The position numbers and the translations under genes were made by a program. From Ustilago trichophora (Eukaryota > Basidiomycota > Ustilaginomycetes > Ustilaginales > Ustilaginaceae): DNA of 64,000 nt. The stretch covers positions 62,001 to 126,000 of the forward strand of contig OOIN01000038.1 in the NCBI GenBank assembly GCA_900323505.1, read 5' to 3'. The notes beneath the pieces are model-generated. The model saw only the letters and a list, made by a program, of their open reading frames with translations, did no database searches and had not been told where the DNA came from. Shown piece after piece: positions 32,101 through 43,535 of this stretch (positions are counted from its first letter, which is position 1; each line of letters opens with the position of its first letter).

Positions 32101-33391
32101 CTCGCTGCTGCCAGAGCACAGGAGGCCAGAAGTGCTGCTGATCGAGGTAGGGTTGGGCGGAAGGTTGGATGCGACAAACGTGTTTGATGATACGCAGGTG
32201 TTGGCGAGTCTCATCTGTCCTATCGATAGAGATCACGAGGCGTTCTTGGGTAGCAAGCTCGAGGGGATCGCTAGGGAGAAGGCTGGGATTGTGAAGGATA
32301 ACGGTCTTTGCATTATCGCTGATCAACGTCTGGAGGATACTTCTATCGTCGACCAACTTGCTCTTGGACCGCTGGAGAACGAAGCCAAACAGCTCGGTCC
32401 TCGTGCAGCCGGTATCCTGGACTCCGTTCGCAACGTCTGCATGACTCGCAACGCGCGTTTGGTCAAAACCTATATCCCTTGGAAACTTCTCTCCCTTCCC
32501 CCCACTAAACAAGACCGTTGGGGAAGCAGCATCGATTTCACCCCACGCCTCGCTCCCACCCTCTTCCTCTCCACCTCGGGGCTCAATCCACCGTCTACGT
32601 TTGTCGCGCATCCTCACGATCCCGTGATATTCTCTGTCCCCGTCAACGTCGAGCGGACGCGTGCCAACCTCACAGGCGTGTGTATGGCGATCCAGACGCT
32701 GTCGAGCATCGCCCGCGACGAGTGGGCGCAGGATCGATGGGAGGCGCTCCGCACACGCATCATGTGGGGGCTTCGCGATGATCCCGAAGCCAACTTGAGG
32801 GTGAGGGAGAGTATCAATGCTGTTTCATGGGCTGGGAGGTGTTCGTGGCATACGGTGGATGGATGCGATGTGCTAGTGGATGGAGCTCATAACGAGAGCA
32901 GTGCTGTGGCGCTTAGGGAGTATGTTGATGGATGTCTTTCTGCCCGTGCGCTGTCCCACCCTTCTCCAGCCGTTGGTAAGGGCAAGTCGAAAAGCGCTGC
33001 AGGAAGCGAAAGCAGCTTTGAAGTGACTTACATCTTCGCCTTCTCCGAAGGCAAGGATTACGAGGCTATGGTTCGAGCCCTCCTCGCAAATCCGAGCAGA
33101 TTGGTAGAGAGGCAAAATGTGGCACTGACAACATTCAGCCCTCCTGAAGGCATGCCTTGGGTCCGAAGTGTCGAGCTGTCCGACAGCCTGGCAACGCTCA
33201 AGAGGGTCAGTCAGACGGTAGACCTCGGAGAACTGAGGACTTTCAGAGACGTCAAAGAGGCGATGGAATGGGCTCAGTCGTGCACGAGAGGTAAAGAAGG
33301 GCCGGTGGTCGTTGCGGGAAGTCTGTATTTGGTCGCTGATATGTATAGGTTTTTGCAGGGGAAAGGACTGCATCCTAGTTCCAACCGATGA
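29180..33391 (+). CDS. Dihydrofolate/folylpolyglutamate synthase with long N-terminal extension
   Basis: The C-terminal 550 residues are a Mur ligase-fold FolC/FOL3 protein that joins glutamate to dihydropteroate or folates using ATP. The block IELGLERITLLLARLGNP leads into the P-loop HVAGTNGKGS (878-887 from this start), then FVSPHLIERRD, the EVGLGGRLDATNV motif, DRDHEAFLG and a DGAHN motif. Before it lie about 850 residues not found in ordinary FolC. These are a short ordered part (LKTHPPLPSFSIPHRV; SLIEEGDMIVVRLKPGHS), long Ser/Thr/Ala-rich disorder, and a highly charged helix of ERERKEK repeats at about 670-755. There is no stop or frame change between the parts. I chose the ATG at 29180; the first ATG in frame is at 28790 and would add 130 residues with a presequence-like start. 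Dihydrofolate synthase versus polyglutamate synthase is not decided here. Confidence 0.8.
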   Translation: MPSADRALPGGGPAPLITLKTHPPLPSFSIPHRVPDPSTEISSFKLSILRILTGQTNAQSSTKPLTYSEEVKEKAINGWKMQMLTLELRQRDDIEAEEQDGDAQHHDDDDDDGDGAAEMRGFELQDHHECSLIEEGDMIVVRLKPGHSLEELQLPKLPSGHRYSAPSGSLTRAGTLSEPPPYSIIQPSEPSSFSSSVGAQPNANYHQHRYQDYRSAFRVVTANNVGSGHIRRSAAPNSGSGYAANPTGLGQGLNLLQPSSGKASGNKGKRRSSATATATATATAAAKPSASPKLGNSATLPNTTTTTTSAATTTTGNTNTTSSSANPSTAALAASTIDQQNVASPPTSPRLDSGAATPVSASGGPTRRNSSSIVTVQANQRSSSAAAGASSSPNPNGRSSGQFPAMPATALVIGPGVQGQVGRNPTSVNAPMGSMGAAELNGGEYGNAKAFVGFTSAGGGDIRAKPKRRPSKQNSQEFTPTSTTDSNLLDTSGSRRRPSNPSAAAADAAEKRAILARQSSAAAAQNGNGDASKRPTRERQTSNSRISKTELPAPPVLPPIQNLAPFPEFEESTPKPRKERDLPPMPMAADEPEASTSMVAVSAPTESRPPRLSFLRKFSSNTQNSRNTDSGQDSPSHDSSRGFGFKQSQITSVPLDEMDPAIRPALEGEASQNSSLSRAERRYMEVQKMLAVEREKQAEAEKVRAEEIREKQARKEKERERKEKERERKESEAKKRAEEQKWEMWEEVRRRQKNDNAGKPLPPGIQRLYSGATNESGGSGGKGKSSTTQQAAQAEFGSSPPERSAAVAGGNGVAAATSSSAAASAPTNGTHSTSTPAAPAAPSNGDGLTGQRIELGLERITLLLARLGNPHKRFPVIHVAGTNGKGSTIAYLDSTLRNALDIRTGTFVSPHLIERRDCCKVDGEVVAKDVWRQAQSDVLFADQGLDIPASASDDGQPLKSSPFELLTAQTFQAFSLLPEHRRPEVLLIEVGLGGRLDATNVFDDTQVLASLICPIDRDHEAFLGSKLEGIAREKAGIVKDNGLCIIADQRLEDTSIVDQLALGPLENEAKQLGPRAAGILDSVRNVCMTRNARLVKTYIPWKLLSLPPTKQDRWGSSIDFTPRLAPTLFLSTSGLNPPSTFVAHPHDPVIFSVPVNVERTRANLTGVCMAIQTLSSIARDEWAQDRWEALRTRIMWGLRDDPEANLRVRESINAVSWAGRCSWHTVDGCDVLVDGAHNESSAVALREYVDGCLSARALSHPSPAVGKGKSKSAAGSESSFEVTYIFAFSEGKDYEAMVRALLANPSRLVERQNVALTTFSPPEGMPWVRSVELSDSLATLKRVSQTVDLGELRTFRDVKEAMEWAQSCTRGKEGPVVVAGSLYLVADMYRFLQGKGLHPSSNR

Positions 33392-34108
33392 AGGAGGAAG
33401 GGGGTTGTCGATTATGCACCCAGTTCATGCAATGTAGCCTCTTCACCTGTTGAAATGAAGCGTGGCACAAAGAGGTTGTGTGATGTGTGGTGCGGAGGGT
33501 GTCAACCTGCACCAGCACTTTGTTGATGAGGTGTGAGTGTGTGTGTGGGTTAGTCGAGCTCGACTTTTTTTGGTTTTTTTTTTTTTTTGGTGGCACCACC
33601 CGCTCCGAGGCGTTGAGTAAAGGTTGGGCGGATGACAATACATGTGAATATTGTCTTTGAGATGCTTTTTCTTGATCGAGGTGTCAGTTTGTGATGCAAC
33701 AGCTGTTCCCACGCCACAAGGAGGTGTTGAGATCAACGAGGAAAAAGAGGTGAGGTGTGATGAAGACAGCCCACCACCAAAAAAATTGGTGGAGAGAGGG
33801 TTGAGAGGGTTAGGAGGGCTGAGAGGGATTCATTTCGTTCTTGTGCGGTTGACTTGGGTGGATGGGCTTGGTGGGACTGGGTTGGAGCGATTGCCAAGAG
33901 AGAGGGTGAGGTTGTTGTGGAACAGGAGAAAGGGAAAGGGGGGAAGAAAAGGGAGAAAGAGGGGATCGTTAGACGTCGTAATTCCTTCCTTCCTTCCCTT
34001 CCTTCTGTGTTTTCCTTTCTTCCATTTTTCATGTTTGTCTCTTCCTGACCATCTTCTTGATTTGTTTCACACACTCCTTACCTGCTCTCGGCGATCGATT
34101 CATCAGTG
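33392..34108. other. Intergenic spacer before aspartic protease gene
   Basis: About 0.7 kb between two plus-strand genes, with a T-run at about 33574-33589 and a pyrimidine-rich leader before the next ATG. No coding region is recognised. Confidence 0.55.
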
Positions 34109-35899
34109 ATGATGACGATAATGACAGATTTACCTAGGATTGTCTGGTTGCTGGCAACCCTCTTCCTCACCTTGACCTTCGCCACCGCGACCTCTCTCAT
34201 CCGTCGAGATGAACACAACATCGTGATTCCTCTTTCCTACGAACCTATTTCGAACCTGCTAACCGCTACCATGTCGATCGGCCATCCTGCCGCCTCGACT
34301 TACAATCTGATCGTCGATACTGGCTCTCCCTTTCTAGTCCTGCAAAACGCCTCGTTCCACAAACAGCCTTCCACCTGGGATCCGTTTGGTCCCAAACAAC
34401 CCGATATTGGAGATGGAGGATACATCACGACTGATAAGGAACCGAATGGGAAAAAGGAACCGGTGAAACCGAAAATGCACTTTGTCACCGATACGGCTTG
34501 GTTGAACGAAGGTAGTGGAATGAGAGCAGGGGGAGGGGCAAAGGCAGGGAATGTGACGGTGGGGTTGACTCAGTTGGACGATTTAAAGGGCGCTCAGGGG
34601 ATTTTGGGTTTGAGTCCGCCGTTTGATAAGTTGGGAAGTGGTCAATCGGGTAGTGGCGGTGGTGGTGGTGGTGCGGCGGCGGGGCGGAAGAGGAAGAGAC
34701 ATGCTAGTGAGGCTAATCAACAACCTCCTCCTTCTGGCAGCGGAGGAGGAGGAGGAGGAGGAGGAGGAGGAGACCATCTTCCCTCTCTCGATGTATCCTT
34801 CCTCCACTCGTACATGTCCTCCGATCATCGCAAGACGCTTTCCATCACGGGCTCGTCTCATTTCTACCTGAATTTCGCCGCATCCACCACCACCTCACTA
34901 CCCACCGGCGAGCTAGTATTTCCGCTTTCCGGGACCAGTCTCCCCACCAACATCGCCGGATTCTCGTTCGACAAAACCATCCTCATCGACCCTTCCACCG
35001 GATCCACCTATCCCAAGCATCCGTTTTGGGGTATTGCGCACAATCCCGATCTCCGATTCTATCTCGACGATGTGATCCTCCCGGATGTCAAGATCGATGC
35101 TATCCTGTTCGATTCTGGTACGTCTGGGATTGTTGCGCCTCCTTCTGAGGTTCGGAAGATCTTTTCGGCTTCGAAGGGGAGGATTGTGACGAGTTCGACG
35201 AAGGATAGTCCGGCAGTGCTTGGGAAAGCTGCTTGTTCGGAAGAGATCAGGATGGGGTTCGAAATCGGTGTGGGGAAAAGGGCGGATTTTGGAGCGATTA
35301 GAAGGGTGGTAGATCAGAAGGATGGTACATTTAGGAAAACACAGCATAACGATGCTGGTACTCAGGGTTGGGTTAGGAGAGGGATGGGAGATGGGATGAT
35401 GCAGTGGAAGAGTTATGTAGATGCGGGAGTTCAGAGATATGTCAAAGGGGTGGAAGGTGTAGTAGGTGGTATTGCGGATTGGTTATATTTGTGGATTCCG
35501 GTCGGTAGTGGTGATAGATATGGTCATGGTGGATGGCTTGGAGGTGGAAGCAAAAGAAAACGTCATCTTGCTCATTATCGTCATCATCAGCAGGAGAAAA
35601 GAACCCTAACTATCGGAACCAACCTTCTCGGAGGCGATAGTGACGATGGTAAAGATGATCCAACTCAAACAACCCAACCTCAGCCGCAACAACCGCAAAC
35701 GAAAGGAAACAACGACCAAAAGTGCGAAATAACCCTAATGGGTAGTCCTCAAGTGGAAGCAATGTTTCCATCACCTAATCCAACCTCTCCACTCAAAGTT
35801 TGGATCTTAGGTATCGAATTTTTTCAAAAAAATCTAGTCTATCACAACATAGATACTTTCATCACCGCCATCGTACCTCGTATCGAATCACAAACTTAA
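34109..35899 (+). CDS. Secreted A1-family aspartic protease with inserts
   Basis: A 596-aa pepsin-like protease. The start is the ATG at 34109; more ATGs follow at once. A hydrophobic signal segment (IVWLLATLFLTLTFATA) spans about 11-28, followed by a dibasic RR. The two catalytic aspartates are in VDTGSPF (Asp70) and LFDSGTSG (Asp335). The end motif VWILGIEFFQKNLVYHN matches the family's WILG-x-x-F block. Two inserts are unusual. One is a Gly-rich stretch with a basic RKRKRH cluster at about 175-230. The other is at about 430-560, with basic KRKR and a Gln/Pro-rich part. No GPI signal or tail anchor is seen. It probably acts in the secretory path or outside the cell; substrate unknown. Confidence 0.82.
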   Translation: MMTIMTDLPRIVWLLATLFLTLTFATATSLIRRDEHNIVIPLSYEPISNLLTATMSIGHPAASTYNLIVDTGSPFLVLQNASFHKQPSTWDPFGPKQPDIGDGGYITTDKEPNGKKEPVKPKMHFVTDTAWLNEGSGMRAGGGAKAGNVTVGLTQLDDLKGAQGILGLSPPFDKLGSGQSGSGGGGGGAAAGRKRKRHASEANQQPPPSGSGGGGGGGGGGDHLPSLDVSFLHSYMSSDHRKTLSITGSSHFYLNFAASTTTSLPTGELVFPLSGTSLPTNIAGFSFDKTILIDPSTGSTYPKHPFWGIAHNPDLRFYLDDVILPDVKIDAILFDSGTSGIVAPPSEVRKIFSASKGRIVTSSTKDSPAVLGKAACSEEIRMGFEIGVGKRADFGAIRRVVDQKDGTFRKTQHNDAGTQGWVRRGMGDGMMQWKSYVDAGVQRYVKGVEGVVGGIADWLYLWIPVGSGDRYGHGGWLGGGSKRKRHLAHYRHHQQEKRTLTIGTNLLGGDSDDGKDDPTQTTQPQPQQPQTKGNNDQKCEITLMGSPQVEAMFPSPNPTSPLKVWILGIEFFQKNLVYHNIDTFITAIVPRIESQT

Positions 35900-36292
35900 C
35901 CCTCTCCCTCCCTCTCTCTCTCTCTCTCTCTCTCTTTTTCTCGTAAAAAAATCGTTTGTCGGTACACAAAACAGTCTTGGGTAAATCTATCACTAGTAAT
36001 GTCAACTGTCTTTTCGTGATCACTCAATTTCCTCGATGGTATGCGTGTCCAAAATTCCAATGGTGTTTCCTAGAATGCGTATCGACCTGGATCATTGTCA
36101 GATGTCGTATTTCGTCTATCGTGTACCGCTTCAAGCAACTATATTCACACACTCTCTGAGCCCAATCTACATCACTCAAGCGCAGCATCGCAGACCGTAG
36201 ACATCAAAAAAAGAGGGATGGGATTGCATACTGTATGCGGATCGACATGTCCAAACTGTGAAATCGCTAGTGTAATGGGAATGGCTGAACGA
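35900..36292. other. Convergent spacer
   Basis: 393 bp between two converging genes. It starts with a CT microsatellite (35911-35935) and T-rich sequence suited to 3' ends. Nothing else is recognised. Confidence 0.55.
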
Positions 36293-38277
<1,985 letters not shown>

Positions 38278-41200
38278 ATGGAGGCGATGCGCAGAAAGAT
38301 CATGGAGGAGCAGCTCGCTGCTATCGAGCATGCGAGACAACAACACGAGCAAGCTTCTTCGTCCTCCTCCTCTTCTTCTCAAAATCACACCACTGCTCCG
38401 TCAACCTCATCAAATCCAGCCATCTCCTCCCTGCCCCACCGCAACAAGCATGCCCCACCTCCCAAGGTCAAACTCTACCACCCGCCTCTCATGCCCTATC
38501 TTCCTCCTGCAGCATCACATTCCGTCGGTGGTGGCGCCACAAACCCTCCAACCCCCAACGGTATCGGCTCTCGCGCAGATCCCATCGTCTTTGATGAATC
38601 TTCTCCCATCGGTGCTGCTCGTTCCAACCCGTTTCAGGCTGCACGTCCCACTTCCAGTACAAATCCCAACGTTGCTTCATCTCGCCCTCCTCCCACTCTA
38701 CCACGGCCGCCTGCTTCTTCTTCATCATCATCATCAACAAGAACAACATCAACATCAAGCTACGCTGCGTCACAACCGTTTCGCTCGCCCAACTCAAAGT
38801 CTTCCCAAGCACCCTTCATCTCCCCCAAAGCCACTCCACCACCACCACCACTCAAGAACAACAATCCCTTCTACCACTCGCCTCTAGCTCATCCTTCTTC
38901 GCCTTCCAAATCCAGATCCAAAGCATTTCAAGCATCTCAATCTCTCTACATGAGCGACGACTACCAGCCCTTGGCACCCAGCCGCACCATGTTTCCCGAC
39001 GATTCCGCCGTCGGACCCTCGATCGATGCCGCAACGCGGGACAAGCAGCTCCAAGATTTGCTCTCCAACATGGTCAATGTCACCGAAGTGTCTGATGATG
39101 CAAAGACTAGCGCCAAGATCGTAGGCCTCAAATGCATGCTCTTGCCTCATCAGGTGCAGGGTGTCGCCTGGATGCGCGAGCGCGAGAAAGGCTCAGCCAA
39201 GGGTGGTATCCTTGCCGATGACATGGGCTTGGGTAAGACGGTTCAGACACTCGCGCTCATCGTTTCCAACAGACCAGGCCAACACGCTTCGACCATCGAC
39301 CTCGACGTGCCCTCCGAAGCTCCCAAGCTTGGAAAGAAAGCTGCCTCTGCCAACAAGAACGGCGTTCAAGAGACGCACAAGCCGCCCGAAGACTTGCCGC
39401 GTCGAGAGATGCCCTCCAAAACCACTCTCATCCTTGCCCCCCTCGCCGTCATCAAGCAGTGGGAGCGTGAAGTCAACGAAAAAACAGATGCTGGTCTCCA
39501 GGTCTATCTCTACCATGGCTCCGGACGCACCAAGAAGGCTTCCCACTTTTCCAAGTTCGACATTGTCATCACCACCTATACCACCGTTGCTAGCGAGTAC
39601 AACAACTATATATCAAATCTAGAGGCACAGGCCAAAGGTACACTTCCCTCGGCTCTTGCTACGTCCAAGTCTAAGTCTAAAGCCAAGTCCAAGCCAAAGA
39701 CTGCTTCTCGTTCCAACGGAGGTCGAGCTTCACGAGCTGTCGACTCTGATGCCGAGTCTGCATCCGAGAACAGACCCATCGAGATCGATTCGCAAGATTC
39801 CGACGACTCGTTTGCCGGGCCCATCTCTACATCCAAGCAAATCAAGAAGGTCATGCCCACGCCGCTCTTCGAATTCCCTTGGCTTCGCATCGTGCTCGAC
39901 GAAGCGCAAAACATCAAGAATCACAAAGCAAAGTGTTCTCGCGCATGCTTCCTCCTCTCCACCAACGCGGTATCTCGTTGGTGCTTGACTGGCACGCCGC
40001 TCCAAAACGACGCCTACGAGATGTTCTCTCTCATCCACTTCCTCCGCGTGCCTCCCTTTGACGAGCTCGCGCATTTCAAGGAAAAGATTGGCGAACCGCT
40101 CAAGTCGACCAATCAGAACAGAGTCAACTGGGGCATGAAGCGACTTTGCTTTGTTCTCCAAACCATCATGCTCCGCCGCACAAAGGAAGCCAAGACCGAC
40201 GAGGGCAAGCCCATCCTTAATTTGCCAAAGCGTAATTTGGAGCTGCTCGAGCTAGAGTTTGATAGTCCACAGGAGAAGCAATTCTACCTTGGGTTGCAGG
40301 AAAGGATCAAGAAAGCCTTTGAAGAGGAAGAGCAACAGCAGAGAGCTACGGGAAGGAAGTCCAACATGATGGCATCGCTTGTCTTGCTCTTGCGACTGCG
40401 CCAGGCGTGTAGCCATCCAGCCATGGTGACGGGCAATCTCCGAGTGGATGCAGGTGCGATCGGATCAGCTGCAACCAACGACACCTCTGCGTCTTCGCAG
40501 CAGAATTCTGCCGCAGCTGCCGCAGCTGCCGCTGACGAAGACGACGATGATGACGGATTGGCCGCTATGCTCTCCGGGCTGAGCGTTGCCACCAAACGAT
40601 GTGAACAGTGCAACGTCGAGATCCCGCTCGACGCTCCCACACCTTCTGCTGACGAGACCAATCAGCCGGGTGATCTCATGGCAGCCGTCAACCCCAATCT
40701 TGCCAAACGTCGTCTCTGCCTCGACTGCACCAACTTGGCCTCCAACCACTCCCAAGACCTCTTCGCATTGTCATTTGGCTCCACCAAGATCCGCAAGATG
40801 CTCGCCCTCCTCTCTTCAATCCGCGATGCCGACCGCACCGAAAAGACCATCGTCTTTTCCCAATTCACCTCGTTCCTCAACCTTGTCGAGCCGCACCTCA
40901 AGAATCACTCGTACCGCTACGTCCGATACGATGGCTCGATGAAGCCTCAAGAACGTGAGTCTGCGCTTGAGCGGATTCGCAACGACCCCTCCATCACCAT
41001 TATCCTCATTTCGTTCAAAGCGGGAAGCACGGGTCTCAACTTGACCAGTTGCAGCCGAGTCATCCTGATGGACCTATGGTGGAATCCTCAGATCGAAGAG
41101 CAGGCGTTCGATCGCGCTCACAGGCTGGGTCAGACGAGGGATGTCACGATCTACAAGTTGAGCATCAAGAATACCGTCGAAGAGCGGATCCTCAAATTGC

Positions 41201-41313
41201 AGGACAAGAAGAGAGCCCTTGCCAAAGCCGCGCTGGAAGGAAGCAAGTTGGTCAAGGGTAACAAGCTCGATGCCAAGGAGATCTGGTTCCTGTTCAACGG
41301 TACTGATCAGTGA
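38278..41313 (+). CDS. SNF2-family ATPase, Uls1/Rad5/Rad16 group
   Basis: A 1,011-aa nuclear DNA-dependent ATPase. The N-terminal 260 residues are Ser/Pro-rich and disordered. The helicase core has Walker A DDMGLGKT (314-321), TLILAPLAVIKQWE, the Walker B box DEAQ (541-544), CLTGTPLQND, then the C-terminal lobe with TIVFSQFTSFL, SFKAGSTGLNLT and the HRLGQTRDVT motif near 948. Between the lobes, where Rad5, Rad16 and Uls1 carry a RING finger, only four cysteines are visible (Cys775, Cys778, Cys814, Cys817). This suggests a reduced zinc knuckle, so ubiquitin ligase activity is doubtful. Family members act in DNA repair, silencing or SUMO-targeted remodelling; which role applies here is not decided by the sequence. 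Confidence 0.88.
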   Translation: MEAMRRKIMEEQLAAIEHARQQHEQASSSSSSSSQNHTTAPSTSSNPAISSLPHRNKHAPPPKVKLYHPPLMPYLPPAASHSVGGGATNPPTPNGIGSRADPIVFDESSPIGAARSNPFQAARPTSSTNPNVASSRPPPTLPRPPASSSSSSSTRTTSTSSYAASQPFRSPNSKSSQAPFISPKATPPPPPLKNNNPFYHSPLAHPSSPSKSRSKAFQASQSLYMSDDYQPLAPSRTMFPDDSAVGPSIDAATRDKQLQDLLSNMVNVTEVSDDAKTSAKIVGLKCMLLPHQVQGVAWMREREKGSAKGGILADDMGLGKTVQTLALIVSNRPGQHASTIDLDVPSEAPKLGKKAASANKNGVQETHKPPEDLPRREMPSKTTLILAPLAVIKQWEREVNEKTDAGLQVYLYHGSGRTKKASHFSKFDIVITTYTTVASEYNNYISNLEAQAKGTLPSALATSKSKSKAKSKPKTASRSNGGRASRAVDSDAESASENRPIEIDSQDSDDSFAGPISTSKQIKKVMPTPLFEFPWLRIVLDEAQNIKNHKAKCSRACFLLSTNAVSRWCLTGTPLQNDAYEMFSLIHFLRVPPFDELAHFKEKIGEPLKSTNQNRVNWGMKRLCFVLQTIMLRRTKEAKTDEGKPILNLPKRNLELLELEFDSPQEKQFYLGLQERIKKAFEEEEQQQRATGRKSNMMASLVLLLRLRQACSHPAMVTGNLRVDAGAIGSAATNDTSASSQQNSAAAAAAAADEDDDDDGLAAMLSGLSVATKRCEQCNVEIPLDAPTPSADETNQPGDLMAAVNPNLAKRRLCLDCTNLASNHSQDLFALSFGSTKIRKMLALLSSIRDADRTEKTIVFSQFTSFLNLVEPHLKNHSYRYVRYDGSMKPQERESALERIRNDPSITIILISFKAGSTGLNLTSCSRVILMDLWWNPQIEEQAFDRAHRLGQTRDVTIYKLSIKNTVEERILKLQDKKRALAKAALEGSKLVKGNKLDAKEIWFLFNGTDQ

Positions 41314-41489
41314 AGCGGTCAACAGTATGTCAGCGCATCGTCATGAGGTTCATGCCAATTACATTCTTCACATTCACTTTCTAGACGGAACGGATGAACA
41401 AATGAGTGTGAATTGAAATGGTAGAAGAGTAGCGAAACGAGAACAAAAACCAAGGAGAACAGCGAGAGCCCAGAAGTGCCAGACTGATA

Positions 41490-43535
41490 TCAGAGAGGAT
41501 GATCTCTCAGCGCCAGGGCTTTGGCATATGGACGAAATGCAGCAAAATCCTCCAAAGGCGTATCTAGAGGATTCTTCAACTTGAATGCATCCATAATGTG
41601 ATAGTATTCGTAAAAAAACCTGTTGTGGGTTGCGTACTCTGTACCCAATAGATCTTCTATCGAAGTTTCGGTTGCTCCACTCTTGGATTTGGCCAGTTCT
41701 TCTGGATGTGATTTCAACTTTGATTTACCTTTTGCCTCCTTTGTGGCAGCTGCTTTCTCTTTTGCTCTGAGGGCACGTAGTTTCGCCAGGGCTTCAGGAG
41801 GGGTGTTTTGGAGGTCTTTATGGATTGTTGAGCTGATGGAATTTTCGAATACCACAGCGCCGTTTTGATCTTTTAGCAATTGGGTTATGTACTGTATGGG
41901 ATGTAGAGCATCACGGAATTCTTTCTTGATTCCCTTGTATCCCGATGCTTCGTTATGGGCTTCATAGACGCTTGTGCTATGTCCCGTTAGTGCCGGTGGC
42001 ACAATGGAGGCTAATTCACCCCAACTATTGATCTTCTTATCCTTTTCCGTCGCTACAATCGATTCCAAATCGGGCATAGGATTCTGGGGATCATCCCGAA
42101 ATCGAGGTGTACTCATCCCAACATCGCTCCCCAAAACAGCTCCTAAGGGAGTCACAACGCGCGCAGGCTGAGAAGTGTCAATCCGATGTTCTCCCGCCCA
42201 TCGAAGTCGATTCGACATTTTAGATCGCCATTCTTGTGCAAAGAGCGCAGAGGTGGTGTCTTGAAAGTGTCGATGATCCGAAGGGTAACGATCGGTTAGC
42301 TTGGTTGCTTCGCCAAGGTTGATGGACTTTAGGCCTTCTTTGACCGACCAAACTCGATAAGGAGCGACTGAAGTGGGTTGTTGAGGCTTGAAAGCAGGAT
42401 CGGAAGAAAATGGTGGTTGTTGCGCCAGAGGAGGAGAAGGTGGGGTAAGCTGGGAAAGTGGGTAACCTTGACGAACTCCACCACCGGCGGAAGAGATGGC
42501 GGAAGAAGGAGTTCGTACGGCAGTGGAGCCATAATGGCCATCGACAGACGCGTATCCCGAAGAAGAGGTCGCTGATAAAGGTGGTGATCGTGAGGAATAC
42601 CATCCTTCCCCTTCTCCCGGCAGTCGCTGTTGGGGTTGGGATTGCGACTGCTCATTCTGATGCTCGAGCTGAAGTTGAAGCTCTCGCTCCGCTCTTGCTC
42701 GAGATCCGGGGGATAATTTATCCAACTTCGACCTTGCCTCTTCGAGTGCCCATCTTGTGGGACTGTGAGCTCTCTCCCCAAATTGGGCACTCGTACCCGC
42801 CTGATCTTTACGAAACGAAGAAGGCGATAAAGGTACAGGAGGAGTACGATGACTTCGAATTCCACGACGAGACCCCCCTGTTCCTCCTCCTCCTCCCAAA
42901 GCTTCGTTAAACCGTCCCCTTCTCCTCCGCAGTCCATCACCAGGCACATGAGACCTCAGAAGATCCTCATTCCTCCCTGCCTCTCCACCTTCCGGCAGAA
43001 GATGCACCTTTTCCACCGGTACCTCGTTCTCCCCAGTTAAACCTTTGTCCTGGCGAGCCACACTACCTCCGCCGCCTTGAGCACCAAACACAAACGGAGC
43101 CGGAGCTTCACTCTCGACCGCACCTCCTGGTGTCTTGGCAGCAAGGCCTGAAGAACCCCACCCGTCACTAGGATGTTGCAGAGGATGCTCAATATACTTC
43201 CACTTGCCTCCAGCAGCTTTTTGCTCTGCAAGCCCATGGAACCACGCCAAGCGCGACAAATCGGCATCTTCGTCGGGATAGATGACTCGAGAGGGCACAA
43301 GGACGTCGCCATCAAGGTGTTCAAGGGGTACGGTGGGCGGGGTGGGAGGCGTGGAAAGATGTTCAGCCGCATCGGTGTATTCGGTACGTTGGGATGTTTG
43401 CGAAACTCGAGGAATCTCTAGCGATGCTCGGGATCGGGTACGGTCTTCGGTTGGAGGACCAAGGGCAAGGATTGAGGAGGAAAGGGTAAGAAGGATGGCG
43501 ATGAGTTTGAACAATAGGGGCGAGAGGATATGCAT
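41490..43535 (-). CDS. Predicted secreted protein of unknown function
   Basis: A 681-aa protein I do not recognise. The start is the ATG at 43533-43535. The first 24 residues form a good signal peptide (MHILSPLLFKLIAILLTLSS). Residues 25-390 are disordered: Pro, Ser, Gly and Gln rich, with Gly runs and Arg clusters. The last 290 residues look folded and helical, with YRVWSVKEGLKSINLGEATK, a Lys/Ala-rich helix (about 590-620) and an aromatic patch NRFFYEYYHIMDAFKL. No membrane anchor or catalytic motif is seen. It converges on the SNF2 gene with 176 bp between. A secreted, possibly lineage-specific protein (effector or wall-associated) is an inference. Confidence 0.7.
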   Translation of the reverse strand: MHILSPLLFKLIAILLTLSSSILALGPPTEDRTRSRASLEIPRVSQTSQRTEYTDAAEHLSTPPTPPTVPLEHLDGDVLVPSRVIYPDEDADLSRLAWFHGLAEQKAAGGKWKYIEHPLQHPSDGWGSSGLAAKTPGGAVESEAPAPFVFGAQGGGGSVARQDKGLTGENEVPVEKVHLLPEGGEAGRNEDLLRSHVPGDGLRRRRGRFNEALGGGGGTGGSRRGIRSHRTPPVPLSPSSFRKDQAGTSAQFGERAHSPTRWALEEARSKLDKLSPGSRARAERELQLQLEHQNEQSQSQPQQRLPGEGEGWYSSRSPPLSATSSSGYASVDGHYGSTAVRTPSSAISSAGGGVRQGYPLSQLTPPSPPLAQQPPFSSDPAFKPQQPTSVAPYRVWSVKEGLKSINLGEATKLTDRYPSDHRHFQDTTSALFAQEWRSKMSNRLRWAGEHRIDTSQPARVVTPLGAVLGSDVGMSTPRFRDDPQNPMPDLESIVATEKDKKINSWGELASIVPPALTGHSTSVYEAHNEASGYKGIKKEFRDALHPIQYITQLLKDQNGAVVFENSISSTIHKDLQNTPPEALAKLRALRAKEKAAATKEAKGKSKLKSHPEELAKSKSGATETSIEDLLGTEYATHNRFFYEYYHIMDAFKLKNPLDTPLEDFAAFRPYAKALALRDHPL

